Of a DNA stretch of 64,000 nucleotides, positions 33,797-42,246 are shown in pieces. The stretch spans positions 744,001-808,000 of the forward strand of contig NZ_JAFBBV010000001.1 of NCBI RefSeq assembly GCF_016907365.1, written 5' to 3'. Origin of the DNA: Oerskovia paurometabola (GTDB lineage Bacteria; Actinomycetota; Actinomycetes; Actinomycetales; Cellulomonadaceae). Within the stretch, counting starts at the first letter, position 1. Each line of letters opens with the position of its first letter. The position numbers were made by a program, and so were the translations under genes. Under the pieces are notes generated by a model. It made no database searches, had not been told where the DNA came from, and saw only the letters and a program-made list of their open reading frames with translations.

Positions 33797-34968
33797 GGAT
33801 CCTGCGCCAGACCGCCCGGCTCCGCCTGACCCTGAGCTACGTGGCGTTCCTGCTCGCCGCCGGGCTCGCGATGTCCGTCATCGTGTACGCCGTCATGCGC
33901 TTCGTGCCGAACTACCCGCTTACGGCGGCGAACCCGTCGGACGCCCACCTGTTCATCGCGTCGCGGGGGCAGATCCTCGACGCGTTGATCCAGGCCTGCA
34001 CCGTGGCGATGGGCGTGCTCGCCGTTGTCGGGACGGCGGGTGGATGGCTCGTCGCCGGGAGGGTGCTGCGCCCCCTCGCGGACCTCAACACCGCGGCGCA
34101 GGTCGCGGCGTCGGGCGACCTGTCGCACCGCATCTCGGCCCGCGACACGAGGCGGGGGCGGGACGAGTTCACCGACCTGGCCGACACGTTCGACACGATG
34201 CTCGAACGCCTCGAGCGGTCGTTCGCGGCCCAGCAGCGGTTCGCGGCCAACGCGTCGCACGAGCTGCGGACGCCGCTCGCGGTCACCCAGACCATGCTCG
34301 ACGTCGCGCGAGCCGACCCCGACGCCGTCGACCTCCCGCGCCTGCTCGAACGCCTCGACGTGACCAACAGGAGGGCGAGCGACCTCGTCGCGGCCCTCCT
34401 GCAGCTCGCGGCCCTCGACCGGGCACCGGTCGCCCGTGCGCCGGTCGATCTCGACGTCGTGGTCGAGGACGCGGTCGACGACGTCGCGCGCGAGGCCACC
34501 GACCGCGGGGTCCGGATCGCGGTCGAGAGCACGCCCGCGATCGTGCCGGGCGACGAGATCCTCCTGGCCCGGGTCGTCGACAACCTCCTGCGCAACGCGA
34601 TCCGGCACAACCTGCCGCACGGCGGCTGGGTCACGATCCGTCTCGAGGACACCGCGCCCGTCGTCCTGACCGTCGAGAACAGCGGTCGCCCGCTCACCGA
34701 GGACGGCCTGCGCATCGCGCTCGAACCGTTCGCCCGGCAGGTGGACCGGCTCGCGCACGCGCGGACCGCCCAGCACGACGCGCGGCCCGACCGCAGCAGC
34801 AACGGCCTGGGGCTCGCGATCGTGGCCAAGATCGTCGAGGCGCACCGCGGCAGGCTGCTGGTCGTGGCCCGGCCCGGCGGGGGAGCGGTCGTGCGCGTCG
34901 AGCTCCTGCGCGGGGCGGCCCCGGCCGGGACGCGTCGGCCGAAGGGGCCGGACGCCGAGCCCACCTGA
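33793..34968 (+). CDS. Sensor histidine kinase
   Basis: This is a 391-residue HisKA kinase. Two membrane helices (about residues 12-36 and 64-90) bracket a short 28-residue extracellular loop. A HAMP domain (GRVLRPLADLNTAAQVAASGDLSHRI) follows, then the H-box FAANASHELRTPLAV with H156. The ATPase core has the N box DNLLRNAIRHN and a G2-like SSNGLGLAIVAKIVEAH. The very small sensor loop suggests membrane or envelope stress sensing. GTG 33793 overlaps the response-regulator stop. The cognate partner is the upstream gene. Confidence 0.93.
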   Translation: MRILRQTARLRLTLSYVAFLLAAGLAMSVIVYAVMRFVPNYPLTAANPSDAHLFIASRGQILDALIQACTVAMGVLAVVGTAGGWLVAGRVLRPLADLNTAAQVAASGDLSHRISARDTRRGRDEFTDLADTFDTMLERLERSFAAQQRFAANASHELRTPLAVTQTMLDVARADPDAVDLPRLLERLDVTNRRASDLVAALLQLAALDRAPVARAPVDLDVVVEDAVDDVAREATDRGVRIAVESTPAIVPGDEILLARVVDNLLRNAIRHNLPHGGWVTIRLEDTAPVVLTVENSGRPLTEDGLRIALEPFARQVDRLAHARTAQHDARPDRSSNGLGLAIVAKIVEAHRGRLLVVARPGGGAVVRVELLRGAAPAGTRRPKGPDAEPT

Positions 34969-35049
34969 CGGCACGGCGTTCCCCGATCGTCGGGGCGAGG
35001 GCCGGGGAGCGGTGCTGCGCCGTCGGACGTGCCTTCGTACGCTGGGGAC

Positions 35050-35634
35050 ATGCTGCTCACCCGGCAGACGCTCAGCGGGCTCGAGGACGGCACGGTGTCC
35101 CTCGCGTACCGCCGCTGGCTCGCGCCGCGCGTGCGGGCAGGCAGCCGGATGAGGACGCGGATCGGGGTCGTGGAGGTCACGTCGATCGACCGGGTCCCGG
35201 AGGTGGACGGGGTCCCCGACCTGCCCGACGACGACGCGCGCGCCGCCGGGTTCCGCTCGGCCGACGCGGCGCTCGCCTGGGTCGCCGCCAAGGGCGAGGG
35301 AGACCTGTACCGGATCGGGCTGCGGCGCGTGGGGGAGGACCCGCGCGTCGCGCTGCGGCAGGACGCCGACCTGTCCGCCGAGGAGGTCGAGGCGCTCCGC
35401 GCACGGCTCGCCCGCATGGACCGGGCGGCGCCCGCGCCGTGGACACGGGACTACCTCGACCTGATCGTCGCCCGGCCCGAGGTCGTGGCACGCGAGCTCG
35501 CGACCTCGATCGGCGTCGAGCGCGACTACTTCAAGATCCGGGTCCGGCGGCTCAAGGAGCTCGGCCTCACCGAGAGCCTGGCCGTGGGCTACCGCATCTC
35601 GCCGCGCGGTCGGGCGTACCTCGACGCGACGTAG
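35050..35634 (+). CDS. ASCH-like domain protein with C-terminal winged-helix segment
   Basis: This is a 194-residue soluble protein. The first 90 residues (LLTRQTLSGLEDGTVSLAYRRWLAPRVRAGSRMRTRIGVVEVTSID) resemble ASCH/PUA-like domains that bind RNA or modified nucleotides. The last 65 residues (ARPEVVARELATSIGVERDYFKIRVRRLKELGLTESLAVGYRIS) read as a winged helix. TACGCT ends six bases before the ATG and no ribosome site is present, so the gene is probably leaderless. It could be an RNA- or DNA-binding regulator; the function is otherwise unknown. It converges on the next gene with only 12 bases between. Confidence 0.65.
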   Translation: MLLTRQTLSGLEDGTVSLAYRRWLAPRVRAGSRMRTRIGVVEVTSIDRVPEVDGVPDLPDDDARAAGFRSADAALAWVAAKGEGDLYRIGLRRVGEDPRVALRQDADLSAEEVEALRARLARMDRAAPAPWTRDYLDLIVARPEVVARELATSIGVERDYFKIRVRRLKELGLTESLAVGYRISPRGRAYLDAT

Positions 35635-35646
35635 CGCTCGCGCCCC

Positions 35647-36213
35647 TCAGCCCAGCGGCGCGATGTCCACGCCCGGCAGTCCGTCGATGCTCGTCGCGTT
35701 CTTCTTCTGCCAGTACGCGTCGAAGTACTCGGGCTCTCGCCGGTCGTGCGCGCGGTCCAGGACGTCACGGTCCGCCACGAAGTCCATGAGCGGCACCGAG
35801 AACCCGCACGAGTCCGAGACCCGGTCCACCTCGACCACGACGATGCCGCGCTGACCCGACTCGCGCTCCTTGGCGAACAGCGGACGCAGCGCGTCGAACT
35901 CGGGGGTGCGGGCGAGGACGTACCGGCCCCGGCCGTGGAAGCGCACGATGTTCGGCGGCCCCTCGAACGCGCAGAACATGACCACGATGCGCCCGTTCTC
36001 CTGCAGGTGTGCCGCGACCTCCGCCCCCGAGCCCGTGTAGTCGAGGTAGGCGACCCGGTGCGGGTCGAGCACGACGAACGTGCCTCCCATGCCCTTGGGG
36101 GAGACGTTGACGTGCCCGTCCCCCGCGAGGGGGGCCGTGCCCACGAAGAACACGGGCTGGGACAGCACGAAGCGGGAGAGCCGGGGAGTGATCTCGTCGT
36201 GGACGGTCGCCAT
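35647..36213 (-). CDS. Pyridoxamine-5'-phosphate-oxidase-family flavin-binding protein
   Basis: This 188-residue split-barrel protein has the N-terminal segment FFVGTAPLAGDGHVNVSPKGMGGTFVVLDPHRVAYLDYTGSGAEV and a central GRIVVMFCAFEGPPNIVRFHGRGRYV, diagnostic of PNPOx-like proteins annotated as FMN-binding oxidoreductases. This subgroup lacks the pathway context for vitamin B6 synthesis, and its substrate is unknown; F420 or FMN are both possible cofactors in Actinobacteria. A CAGACT hexamer lies seven bases upstream of the ATG. Confidence 0.85.
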   Translation of the reverse strand: MATVHDEITPRLSRFVLSQPVFFVGTAPLAGDGHVNVSPKGMGGTFVVLDPHRVAYLDYTGSGAEVAAHLQENGRIVVMFCAFEGPPNIVRFHGRGRYVLARTPEFDALRPLFAKERESGQRGIVVVEVDRVSDSCGFSVPLMDFVADRDVLDRAHDRREPEYFDAYWQKKNATSIDGLPGVDIAPLG

Positions 36214-36305
36214 GGGCGGCAGTCTGGCACCGGGAGCGCGCCGCGCCGAGGCGCGGTCCGTATGTGAGACGAGCGGCGCCGTCGGGCCTGCTGAGAACGG
36301 CGCGG

Positions 36306-37289
36306 CTACCAGCGCTGCCGTGCCTCCTCGGCCCAGCCGACCATGCCGTCCAGGTCCACCCACGCGCCCTCGTCCGTGCGGGCGCGGCCCGACCACGTGC
36401 CGAAGCACTGGTGCGTCTCGCTGCCCACGACGAGCAGCTCGGTGCGCGCGACCCGCTCGTGGAAGGGCGTGAACAGCGCCTCGACCCCGTCCCCCGAGAC
36501 GCGCCACGGCGCGAGCCAGTCCGTGCGGTCGTACGTCCAGTCCAGCTCCGTACCGATCTTGTGGATCCGCCCGTCCACCAGGAGCGCGTTCTCGGTCGAG
36601 CCCGTGCCGTCCGTCCATCCGCCGCCGAGCTGGATGCCGCGGCCGTGCCCGCTGCCCGCGGCCCAGTTCCACGTCATGGCGTAGGGCCACCGGCCGCGCC
36701 CGTGGTCCAGCACCGCGAACGAGTCGTCGGCGCTGACCTCGTGCCGGGTGCCGCGCACCGTGAGCGAGCCGTGGACAGGGCGGGCCACGTCCTTGACCGT
36801 GTACTGGAACAGCCGGTCGCCCCACGGGACGACGACCCCCAGCGACTCGTGCCCCGGCGGGAGCGGGACGGTCAGGTCGAGGCTCACGTCGCGCGAGGCC
36901 GCCCGGATGCGGGTGGCCTCGGGGGCCTGGTCGATCACGATCGCGAGCCTCTTCGCGCGCGCCTCGACGCGACCGGATCCGCTGCGCTCGGGCATGACCA
37001 CGCCCCGGGCCAGGGGCACGACGACGTCGGTCACCGTCTCCTCGCCCGTCGTCCGGTCCAGGACGTACAGGCCGTGGACTCCCGCGTAGTCGATCGAGGA
37101 CGCGACGATCCCGACCACGTGGGTCGGCGTGACCACGCCCCAGTACTCCCAGCGCTTGGTCCGCCCCCAGCCGCGCAGGTTCGCACGGTGCAGCGCGGTG
37201 CGCGTCCACCCGACCGCGTCCGGGTTCAGCCGGCCGTCCGGCAGGCACAGGTCGACCGGGGACGTGATCTCGCGCTCGTGCGTCGTCAT
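36306..37289 (-). CDS. DUF2804 family protein
   Basis: This 327-residue protein of the DUF2804 family has no known activity. Conserved-looking blocks include KRWEYWGVVTPTHVVGIV, FAVLDHGRGRWPYAMTWNWAAGSG, GIQLGGGWTDGTGSTENALLVDG and the C-terminal HQCFGTWSGR. There is no signal peptide or membrane helix. TAGCCT (37296-37301 on this strand) sits exactly six bases before the ATG, so the transcript is probably leaderless. It is in the same direction as the PNPOx-like gene, 93 bases upstream of it. Confidence 0.8.
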   Translation of the reverse strand: MTTHEREITSPVDLCLPDGRLNPDAVGWTRTALHRANLRGWGRTKRWEYWGVVTPTHVVGIVASSIDYAGVHGLYVLDRTTGEETVTDVVVPLARGVVMPERSGSGRVEARAKRLAIVIDQAPEATRIRAASRDVSLDLTVPLPPGHESLGVVVPWGDRLFQYTVKDVARPVHGSLTVRGTRHEVSADDSFAVLDHGRGRWPYAMTWNWAAGSGHGRGIQLGGGWTDGTGSTENALLVDGRIHKIGTELDWTYDRTDWLAPWRVSGDGVEALFTPFHERVARTELLVVGSETHQCFGTWSGRARTDEGAWVDLDGMVGWAEEARQRW

Positions 37290-37444
37290 GCGAGGAGGCT
37301 ACTGGTCGGTAGGCACCGGGTGTGCCGCACGAACCCACGGACGACACGTCGACGTCCTGCGCCCGCAACACGGACGAAACGACAGTGCTTCACGATCGAC
37401 CTGACGGCCCCGGCAGCGGGGCGGCGACGACCGGAGGAGAGCCC

Positions 37445-37684
37445 ATGAGCACGCAACGCCCCTACTTCCTCGCCCCGAGCACCCCGCACCGGCGCTCCCG
37501 GTCGACACGGGCGGCAGGCGCCCCCGGCATGCCTCGCGTCGTGGAGTCCGCCGACCGGGCGGGCAAGCCCGTGCGCCGCGCCAACCCGGGGGACGAACGC
37601 ACGATCGACCCCGCGGACCGCAAGCGCCGGGCGCTCGCAGCCCTCGGTGACCTCACGCGGGGGCATGCTGGGCTCGGCGGCTGA
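37445..37684 (+). CDS. Small basic hypothetical protein
   Basis: This is a 79-residue reading frame beginning at an ATG with a strong CGGAGGAGAG ribosome site at correct spacing. The product is Arg/Pro/Ala-rich (PHRRSRSTRAAG) with a C-terminal ADRKRRALAALGDLTRGH helix. It has no recognised domain. The good ribosome site is the main support for it being a real gene. Confidence 0.45.
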   Translation: MSTQRPYFLAPSTPHRRSRSTRAAGAPGMPRVVESADRAGKPVRRANPGDERTIDPADRKRRALAALGDLTRGHAGLGG

Positions 37685-37784
37685 GACCCGCTCGGCCGCG
37701 TCGGCGCCGACGCCGGCGGCTCGGCCGGGGTGTCAACGGAGACACCTCCCCCCGTGCCCGACGGCGCCGCGACCGTCCGGGCGC

Positions 37785-38546
37785 TCAGCCCGGCTTGCGT
37801 GCGTCGACCAGGAAGCGCGTCGTCGTCGCGACGAAGGGCCCCTCGGCCTCGATCTGCTCGTGCAGCGCGGCGAGCTGCGGGCGGTACTCCTCGACCGTGA
37901 ACCCGGGGACCATCCACACGACCTTGCGCAAGAAGTAGACGACCGCGCCGATGTCGAAGAACTCGGTACGCAGCTCCTCGAACCGCAGGTCGACGACCTC
38001 GAGCCCGGCAGCCTCGGCCGCGGCGCGGTCGGCGTCGGGGTGGCGGCCGTTGCGGACCTCCTCGGGCTGCGGGCCCAGGAAGTGCTCGACGAGCTCGAAG
38101 ACGCTGTACGGGCCCACGTGCTGCGCGAAGTACGTGCCGCCGGGGGCGAGGACGCGTGCGATCTCCGACCACCACGGCTTCACCGGGTGGCGGCTGACCA
38201 CGAGGTCGAAGGCCTCGTCCGCGAACGGCAGGGGTGGCTCGTCCGCATCGGCGACGACCGCGACGCCGAGCGGGTGCAGGAGCCGCGTGGCCTTGGTGAC
38301 GTTCGGGGGCCAGCCCTCGGTCGCCACGGTCAGCCGCGGGAGCCGGGGGACCGAGGCGAGGACCTCGCCGCCGCCCGTCTGGAGGTCGAGGGCTGCGCTC
38401 GCCGTAGCCATCCGTTCGCCCATCGAACGGGCGTAGCCCCAGGAGGGCCGCTGCTCGGTCGCACGACCGTCGAGCCAGGAGAAGTCCCAGCCGTCGACGG
38501 AGACGGTGGCCGCTTCGGAGACGAGGTCGTCGAAGGATCGCTTCAT
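37785..38546 (-). CDS. Class I SAM-dependent methyltransferase
   Basis: This is a 253-residue methyltransferase-domain protein. Motif I is degenerate for its class (ALDLQTGGGEVLASV near residue 52). The region LPFADEAFDLVVSRHPVKPWWSEIARVLAPGGTYFAQHVG gives motifs II-IV, as in the UbiE/YcgJ group. The substrate is unknown. A CAGGAT hexamer lies seven bases before the ATG. It is alone on the minus strand between a small plus-strand gene and a small membrane protein. Confidence 0.85.
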   Translation of the reverse strand: MKRSFDDLVSEAATVSVDGWDFSWLDGRATEQRPSWGYARSMGERMATASAALDLQTGGGEVLASVPRLPRLTVATEGWPPNVTKATRLLHPLGVAVVADADEPPLPFADEAFDLVVSRHPVKPWWSEIARVLAPGGTYFAQHVGPYSVFELVEHFLGPQPEEVRNGRHPDADRAAAEAAGLEVVDLRFEELRTEFFDIGAVVYFLRKVVWMVPGFTVEEYRPQLAALHEQIEAEGPFVATTTRFLVDARKPG

Positions 38547-38596
38547 GCGTCCGATCCTGACAGGTGGGGGCAGGGCGTGGTCAGCTGATTCTGAGG

Positions 38597-38791
38597 TCAG
38601 CCGACGATGAGGGCGATCGTGGTGATCACCGCTCCCCAGAAGGCGATGCCTGCGCCGAGGGCGATGCCCATGCCGTGACCGCCGGTGCTAGGACGCCCGC
38701 GCTGCTCACCGGCACGCACGGCCCACGCGGCGCGGGCGGCGAGGAGCACGCCGAGCACCACGAGAACCAGCCCTACCGTAACCCATACCAT
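38597..38791 (-). CDS. Small membrane protein with two helices
   Basis: This 64-residue reading frame starts at ATG 38791 after a GAGTGGGA ribosome-like site. It has two hydrophobic segments (VTVGLVLVVLGVLLAARAAW and ALGAGIAFWGAVITTIALIV) joined by a short basic loop. An upstream in-frame ATG at 38806 has no ribosome site. No family is recognised. The helix pattern and position support a real gene. Confidence 0.5.
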   Translation of the reverse strand: MVWVTVGLVLVVLGVLLAARAAWAVRAGEQRGRPSTGGHGMGIALGAGIAFWGAVITTIALIVG

Positions 38792-39086
38792 TGTCCCACT
38801 CTGCATGTAGGAGGCCGCTGCCCGCAATTCGAAGAACCTCCTGGTACGTGGTGTTTTCTGCCACACAGGGGGCGGGCCGTCGTTCAAACCCTAGGTGTCG
38901 ATCCTGGGAATGCTGGCGGCGCTCACTGAGTGGGACGACACCACGTCTATGCATGGGACGTGCAGGTCAGTCGTCACACGCGCACGGCGCCTGTCCGGGA
39001 CCAGCCCGCGCGCCCCTCGCGCCTCGGGCCTAGCGTGGGAGATGCCGCTCGACGGGGAGCGGCCCCGCGTCGTCCGAGGAGCCTCC

Positions 39087-40973
39087 ATGTCCGATCCTGT
39101 CGTCGAGAGCGTCGCGGCGTCGTTCCGTACCGCCCAGGAGACCCTGCCGTTCGACGACACGCGCGACGTCGAGGCGGCGGCGCGTGGCCTGCTGGCCGAG
39201 TCCTCCCGGCCGCAGGTGCTCGACGACGCCGGTCGGGTCGTCTGGGACACCACCGGGTACGGGTTCCTCGACGGGCCGGCCCCGGGCACGGTCCATCCCA
39301 GCCTGTGGCGGCAGAGCGGGCTCGTCGCGAAGGCAGGGCTCTTCGAGGTCGTGCCGGGGATCTACCAGGTCCGAGGCTTCGACCTGTCGAACATCACCTT
39401 CGTCGAGGGGGACCGCGGTGTCATCGTGATCGACCCGCTCATCTCGACCGAGACGGCAGCGGCCGCCCTCGCCCTCTACCGCGGCGAACGGGGCGAGCGC
39501 CCCGTGACCGCGGTGATCTACTCGCACTCGCACGTCGACCACTTCGGCGGCGTCAAGGGCGTCACCACGCAGGAGGACGTCGACGCGGGGACCGTGCCGG
39601 TCATCGCGCCGTCGGGCTTCGTCGAGCACGCCGTGTCCGAGAACGTCTACGCGGGCACCGCCATGGCACGGCGCGCCGGGTACATGTACGGGGCGGCGCT
39701 CGCCAAGGGTCCGAGCGGCCAGGTGGGGGCCGGTCTGGGGCAGACGACGAGCACGGGCACGGTCTCGCTCATCCTCCCCTCGCTCTACGTCACCGAGACG
39801 GGGCAGCGCGAGGTGGTCGACGGCGTCACGATCGACTTCCAGCTCACGCCCGGCACCGAGGCCCCCAGCGAGATGAACTTCTTCTTCCCCGAGCGCTCGG
39901 CCCTGTGCATGGCGGAGAACGCGACCCACACGCTCCACAACACGCTCACGCTGCGAGGAGCGCTCGTGCGCGACCCGCACGTGTGGGCCGAGTACCTCAC
40001 CGAGGCGATCCGCCTGTTCGGGCACCGCTCCGACGTCGTGTTCGCCTCGCACCACTGGCCCACGTGGGGTCGGGACGAGCTCGTCGGCTTCCTCTCGACC
40101 CAGAGGGACCTCTACGCCTACCTGCACGACCAGACGCTTCGCCTGCTCAACCAGGGCCTCGTGGGCAAGGAGATCGCCGAGCAGATCGTCCTTCCGCCCG
40201 CTCTCGAGCGCGCGTGGAACGCCCGCGGTTACTACGGCAGCGTGAGCCACAACGTCAAGGCGGTCTACCAGCGGTACATGGGGTGGTTCGACGGCAACCC
40301 CGCGCACCTCTGGGAGCACCCGCCCGTCGAGGAGGCGCGGCGCTACGTCGAGTTCATGGGTGGCGCGGACGCGACGGTCGCGAAGGCGCGCGAGTCGTTC
40401 GAGGCCGGCGACCTGCGCTGGGTCGTCACCGTCCTCAACCACGTCCTGTTCGCAGACCCGGCGCACACCGAGGCGCGCGAGCTCCAGGTGCAGGCCTACA
40501 CACAGCTCGGGTACGGCAGCGAGAACGGCACCTGGCGCAACTTCTTCCTCTCCGGGGCCGTCGAGCTCCGGGACGGGAACTTCGGGACGCCCACCGCGTC
40601 GGCCGCGCCCGACATCCTGGCGGCGCTCTCCGTCGAGCAGGCGCTCGACTCGATCGCGATCCGGATCGACGGGCCGCGCGCGTGGGACGCGACGGTGCTC
40701 CTGGACTGGGTGGTCGACGGTGAGCGGCACCGCGTGCGCCTCGCGAACGGTGTGCTCACGCACCAGGTCCCGGGCGCGGAGGACGCGACGGCCCCCGAGG
40801 CGACGTTCACGGCCGCCAAGCCGGGCTTCCTCCAGGCCGTCGTCGCGCCACAGACGTTGGGTGACCTGACGGCTGCGGGGACCGTCGAGGTCGACGGTGA
40901 CGCGGGGGCATGGGGTCGGCTCCTCGGATTCCTCGACACCGTCGACCCCTCGTTCGAGATCGTGCTGCCCTAG
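39087..40973 (+). CDS. Alkyl sulfatase / metallo-beta-lactamase-fold sulfatase (SdsA1/BDS1-like)
   Basis: This is a 628-residue class III sulfatase. The zinc-binding metallo-beta-lactamase motif is VIYSHSHVDHFGGVKG (about residues 147-162) with later ligands in CMAENATHTLHN and ASHHWPTWGRDE. A helical dimerisation domain (MGWFDGNPAHLWEHPPVEEARRYVEFMGG) and a C-terminal SCP-2-like hydrophobic-ligand domain complete the architecture known from SdsA1. It hydrolyses primary alkyl sulfates such as SDS, by family knowledge. There is no signal peptide. ATG 39087 has a CGAGGAG site; an in-frame ATG at 39042 lies five bases after TAGCGT and could be a leaderless alternative start adding 15 residues. 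Confidence 0.9.
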   Translation: MSDPVVESVAASFRTAQETLPFDDTRDVEAAARGLLAESSRPQVLDDAGRVVWDTTGYGFLDGPAPGTVHPSLWRQSGLVAKAGLFEVVPGIYQVRGFDLSNITFVEGDRGVIVIDPLISTETAAAALALYRGERGERPVTAVIYSHSHVDHFGGVKGVTTQEDVDAGTVPVIAPSGFVEHAVSENVYAGTAMARRAGYMYGAALAKGPSGQVGAGLGQTTSTGTVSLILPSLYVTETGQREVVDGVTIDFQLTPGTEAPSEMNFFFPERSALCMAENATHTLHNTLTLRGALVRDPHVWAEYLTEAIRLFGHRSDVVFASHHWPTWGRDELVGFLSTQRDLYAYLHDQTLRLLNQGLVGKEIAEQIVLPPALERAWNARGYYGSVSHNVKAVYQRYMGWFDGNPAHLWEHPPVEEARRYVEFMGGADATVAKARESFEAGDLRWVVTVLNHVLFADPAHTEARELQVQAYTQLGYGSENGTWRNFFLSGAVELRDGNFGTPTASAAPDILAALSVEQALDSIAIRIDGPRAWDATVLLDWVVDGERHRVRLANGVLTHQVPGAEDATAPEATFTAAKPGFLQAVVAPQTLGDLTAAGTVEVDGDAGAWGRLLGFLDTVDPSFEIVLP

Positions 40974-41117
40974 GCGACGGCAGGAGAGCCGGGCTGCCTG
41001 CCCGGTTGAGCGGTGAGCGGGGAGCGGGGAGCGGGTGAGATCGGCAGGAGTGCGTCCGATCGCCCGCCATCCGAACGCGGTTCGTCAACCCGCGCCGGTT
41101 GGGGGTAATGTCTTCCT
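40974..41117. other. Spacer between the sulfatase gene and the candidate small RNA
   Basis: This stretch holds the tail of the upstream transcript (a GGGGAGCGGGGAGCGGG run near 41018) and the small-RNA promoter. TAATGT at 41106-41111 is a clear -10; the -35 region near 41083-41088 (CGTCAA) is weak. Confidence 0.4.
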
Positions 41118-41203
41118 CGGTGGCGCGAAGTACCCCCTGCATCGCGCCACCACCTAACGTTCACGAAGCCCCCGTCCGGCCCCGGCCGACGGGGGCTTCG
41201 TCG
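41118..41203 (+). ncRNA. Candidate structured small RNA (6C/B11-like layout)
   Basis: A -10 hexamer TAATGT (41106-41111) predicts a transcript starting exactly at the first hairpin: arms GGTGGCGCGA (41119-41128) and TCGCGCCACC (41142-41151) with a loop containing CCCCC. Eleven bases later a second hairpin (ACGAAGCCCCCGTC 41163-41176 with GACGGGGGCTTCGT 41188-41201, C-rich loop) ends in TCGTT and acts as terminator. Two stem-loops with cytosine runs in the loops is the hallmark of the actinobacterial 6C RNA (B11 in mycobacteria). Here the C runs are five and four long, so the assignment is tentative. No coding sequence overlaps it. Confidence 0.55.
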
Positions 41204-41293
41204 TTCCCCGACCCGCACGACCGCGAGCCGGCCCACGCGCGGGCGCTCCGCCGTCGGGGCGCTGTCCTCGCTGGTGAGGCAACGGATCCGGGC

Positions 41294-41353
41294 TAGTATC
41301 ACCGAGGAGTCTGGAAGTAGGCCCGCTCCTTTCCCATGCCCTGGGGGCCTACT
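41294..41353 (+). promoter_or_regulatory. Promoter and start-codon-occluding hairpin in the leader of the ANTAR gene
   Basis: TAGTAT (41294-41299) is a -10. The leader then has GAGGAG, and a 9-bp perfect stem AGTAGGCCC (41316-41324) with GGGCCTACT (41345-41353) around a 20-base loop. The right arm takes in the Shine-Dalgarno-like G-run and the first base of the TTG start codon, so the fold would block translation initiation. Confidence 0.5.
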
Positions 41354-42030
41354 TGACCACTTCGTACAACCCGTCTCGCCGGTTCGACCCCGAGCTCGCC
41401 GAGGCCCTGCTGCGCGGCGCACCGCAGATCGTCGGCCAGTTCATCCTCGACCTGTCCGACCAGAGCTGGTGGTGGTCCGACGAGCTGTACGCCATGCACG
41501 GCTTCCGGCCCGGCGAGATCATGCCCACGACCGCGCTCATGCTCGCGCACAAGCACCCCGAGGACCGCGAACGGGTCGAGGACGTCCTGCTCGCCGCCGT
41601 CACCACCGGTGACCCCTTCAGCTCGGTCCACCGCATCGTCGACGCGCTGGGACGCACCCGGACGCTCGGCGTGGTGGGGCGCGGGCGCCTCGACCGCCGC
41701 ACGGGCGAGACGACGCACGTCTCGGGCTACTTCATCGACCTCACGACGACACAGCGCGAGCTCGCCCAGCGCGAGGCCACGGCCGCGATCCGGGCGTCCT
41801 CCGCGAGCCGCTCGACGATCGAGCAGGCCAAGGGTGCCGTCATGGCGATCTACGGGCTGCCCGCCGACGAGGCGTTCGACCTCATGTGCCACCACTCGAG
41901 CGTGAACAACGAACCGCTGCGCGACCTGTCCCGGCGGCTCGTCGCCGAGCTCACCGTCGGCGGGGACGAGGGCGCGATGCGGCGGGCCGACCTCGACCGG
42001 TTCTTCGAGGGGAAGCGGCCCGTGCGGTGA
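41353..42030 (+). CDS. PAS-ANTAR RNA-binding antitermination regulator
   Basis: This is a 225-residue protein. Residues 10-130 form a PAS-type sensor domain (FILDLSDQSWWWSDELYAMHGFRPGEIMPTT ... HVSGYFIDLTTTQREL), then a short coiled helix, then an ANTAR domain SRSTIEQAKGAVMAIYGLPADEAFDLM...HHSSVNNEPLRDLSRRLV near residues 155-200. ANTAR domains bind paired RNA hairpins to prevent transcription termination. The start is TTG 41353, the only reasonable in-frame initiator that keeps the whole PAS domain. The start codon sits at the end of a hairpin, suggesting leader-level control. Target RNAs are unknown. Confidence 0.85.
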   Translation: MTTSYNPSRRFDPELAEALLRGAPQIVGQFILDLSDQSWWWSDELYAMHGFRPGEIMPTTALMLAHKHPEDRERVEDVLLAAVTTGDPFSSVHRIVDALGRTRTLGVVGRGRLDRRTGETTHVSGYFIDLTTTQRELAQREATAAIRASSASRSTIEQAKGAVMAIYGLPADEAFDLMCHHSSVNNEPLRDLSRRLVAELTVGGDEGAMRRADLDRFFEGKRPVR

Positions 42031-42041
42031 GATCAGGACGG

Positions 42042-42113
42042 TGGGCCCCGTGGGACTCGAACCCACAACCTACGGATTAAAAGTCCGCAGCTCTGCCATT
42101 GAGCTAGAGGCCC
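42042..42113 (-). tRNA. tRNA-Lys (TTT)
   Basis: The 72-nt cloverleaf on the minus strand has acceptor GGGCCTC with GGGGCCC (one wobble), anticodon loop CTTTTAA (TTT), T-loop GTTCGAGTC and discriminator A. It is convergent with the ANTAR gene, 12 bases from its stop. Confidence 0.95.
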
Positions 42114-42246
42114 GGGCACCGTGCGCGCGCCTCGTCCGAGGCGGCACCAAGGCCCGCGCAGAGTCTACGCGCCGAGCCCCTGCCCACGGCGACCCGACCA
42201 CGGGTGGTGGGCGGCGTCGTCGGGCCGGGGAAGCCCCGGCGGAGCC

